NCBI GenBank assembly: GCA_023393655.1
Contig: JAEWKP010000284.1
Coordinates: 1-7,342, forward strand
From: Pseudomonadota bacterium
GTDB lineage: Bacteria; Pseudomonadota; Alphaproteobacteria; Rhizobiales; Beijerinckiaceae
DNA: 7,342 bases
Reading direction: 5' to 3'
Shown here: positions 6,832-7,342 of the stretch, in pieces
Layout of the letters: each line of letters starts with the position of its first letter
How positions within the stretch are numbered: the first letter of the stretch is position 1
Notes under the pieces: model-generated
Database searches by the model: none
What the model saw: only the letters and a program-made list of their open reading frames with translations
Told to the model about the DNA's origin: nothing
Translations under genes and position numbers: made by a program

Positions 6832-7342
6832 ATGCGCGTCCTCGTCCTCTACGCCCATCCCGTTCCGGAAAGTTTCGGCGCGGCCGTCCATGAGACGGTC
6901 GTCGCCAGCCTGAAGGCCGCGGGGCACGAGGTCGATGATTGCGACCTCTATGCCGAGGGCTTCGACCCGGTGCTGAGCCGGGAGGAGCGTCGTGGCTATC
7001 ACGACACGGCCAGCAACACATTGCCGGTTGCCGGTTATGTCGAGCGGGTGAAGCGGGCGGAGGCCCTGGTTCTGTGCTTCCCGGTCTGGAATTTCGGCTA
7101 TCCCGCAATCCTCAAGGGTTTCCTCGATCGCGTCTTCCTGCCCGGCGTCTCGTTCAAGATGGTCGACGGCAAGGCACAGCCGGCTTTGCACAATATTCGC
7201 CGGCTGGTCGCGGTCACCAGCTATGGTGGCTCGCGTTGGCGCGCCTTCCTGATGGGCGATCCGCCGCGCAAGGCGGTGCGCCGGGCCCTGCGGGCCGTCT
7301 GCCATCCGCTGGCGCGCACGACCTATCTCGCCCATTATGAGA
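6832..7342 (+). CDS. NAD(P)H:quinone-oxidoreductase-like flavodoxin-fold protein, 3' end cut
   Basis: The frame from ATG 6832 runs to the right edge (170 codons), so the C-terminus is missing; family members are about 190-210 residues. The start MRVLVLYAHPVPESF is the phosphate-binding loop of the NQO/KefF/MdaB-type flavodoxin fold. FPVWNFGYPAILKGFLDRVF (residues 83-102) is the diagnostic segment that binds flavin and substrate. SYGGSRWRAF near the end fits the third flavin-contact loop. Such proteins carry FMN or FAD and transfer two electrons from NAD(P)H to quinones, azo or nitro compounds. No clear ribosome binding site of its own is seen; the purine-rich end of the oxidase gene and the 5-base gap suggest coupled translation. 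In this operon it may recycle an electron carrier for the oxidase or reduce a pathway intermediate, which is inference. Confidence 0.88.
   Translation, partial: MRVLVLYAHPVPESFGAAVHETVVASLKAAGHEVDDCDLYAEGFDPVLSREERRGYHDTASNTLPVAGYVERVKRAEALVLCFPVWNFGYPAILKGFLDRVFLPGVSFKMVDGKAQPALHNIRRLVAVTSYGGSRWRAFLMGDPPRKAVRRALRAVCHPLARTTYLAHYE

Noticed and set aside
5366..7108. 580-codon minus-strand open frame antisense to the FAD oxidase
   Set aside because: It mirrors the oxidase and quinone-reductase-like genes, whose motifs are clear. Its own translation shows no recognisable domain.
1..7342. Defence system, prophage, transposon or CRISPR content
   Set aside because: No transposase, integrase, terminal inverted repeats, regularly spaced repeats or defence-type domains are seen; every long frame that passes inspection is a metabolic enzyme with similar base composition.

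Overview
The window is GC-rich, tightly packed DNA that reads as the chromosome of an alphaproteobacterium, most likely Hyphomicrobiales (a Bosea- or Methylobacterium-like background would fit). The basis is the strong G/C preference at third codon positions and the order sucB/odhB - short-chain dehydrogenase - lpdA. No IS element, CRISPR array, tRNA, rRNA or phage gene is visible. The taxonomic call is an inference from gene order and composition.

Left part (1-2975, plus strand): the end of a 2-oxoglutarate dehydrogenase operon. It holds the C-terminal catalytic domain of the E2 succinyltransferase (sucB/odhB, cut by the left edge), a YgfF-like short-chain dehydrogenase/reductase of unknown substrate, and a complete dihydrolipoamide dehydrogenase (lpdA, the E3 component). 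E2 and E3 belong to one TCA-cycle complex, and the reductase sits between them. A strong, symmetrical A/T-flanked hairpin at 2940-2974 closes the operon and can also stop transcription arriving from folD on the other strand.

Middle part (3029-3889, minus strand): folD, the bifunctional methylene-tetrahydrofolate dehydrogenase/cyclohydrolase, convergent with lpdA. A 190-base divergent intergenic region (3890-4079) separates it from the next operon. That region carries a repeated Shine-Dalgarno-like motif and a possible 16-codon leader ORF.

Right part (4080-7342, plus strand): a compact three-gene operon. It encodes a cytosine-deaminase-like metal-dependent amidohydrolase, an FAD-linked oxidase (PCMH/GlcD-like) whose ATG overlaps the amidohydrolase stop codon, and an NAD(P)H:quinone-oxidoreductase-like flavodoxin-fold protein that starts 5 bases after the oxidase and runs off the right edge. 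All metal and catalytic residues of the deaminase family are present, but the glutamine that reads cytosine in E. coli CodA is replaced by leucine. The set therefore looks like an uncharacterised catabolic or salvage route for an unknown cyclic amide or N-heterocycle, with one hydrolytic and two flavin redox steps. This is the most interesting part of the window. The pathway itself is inferred and its substrate cannot be read from the sequence.
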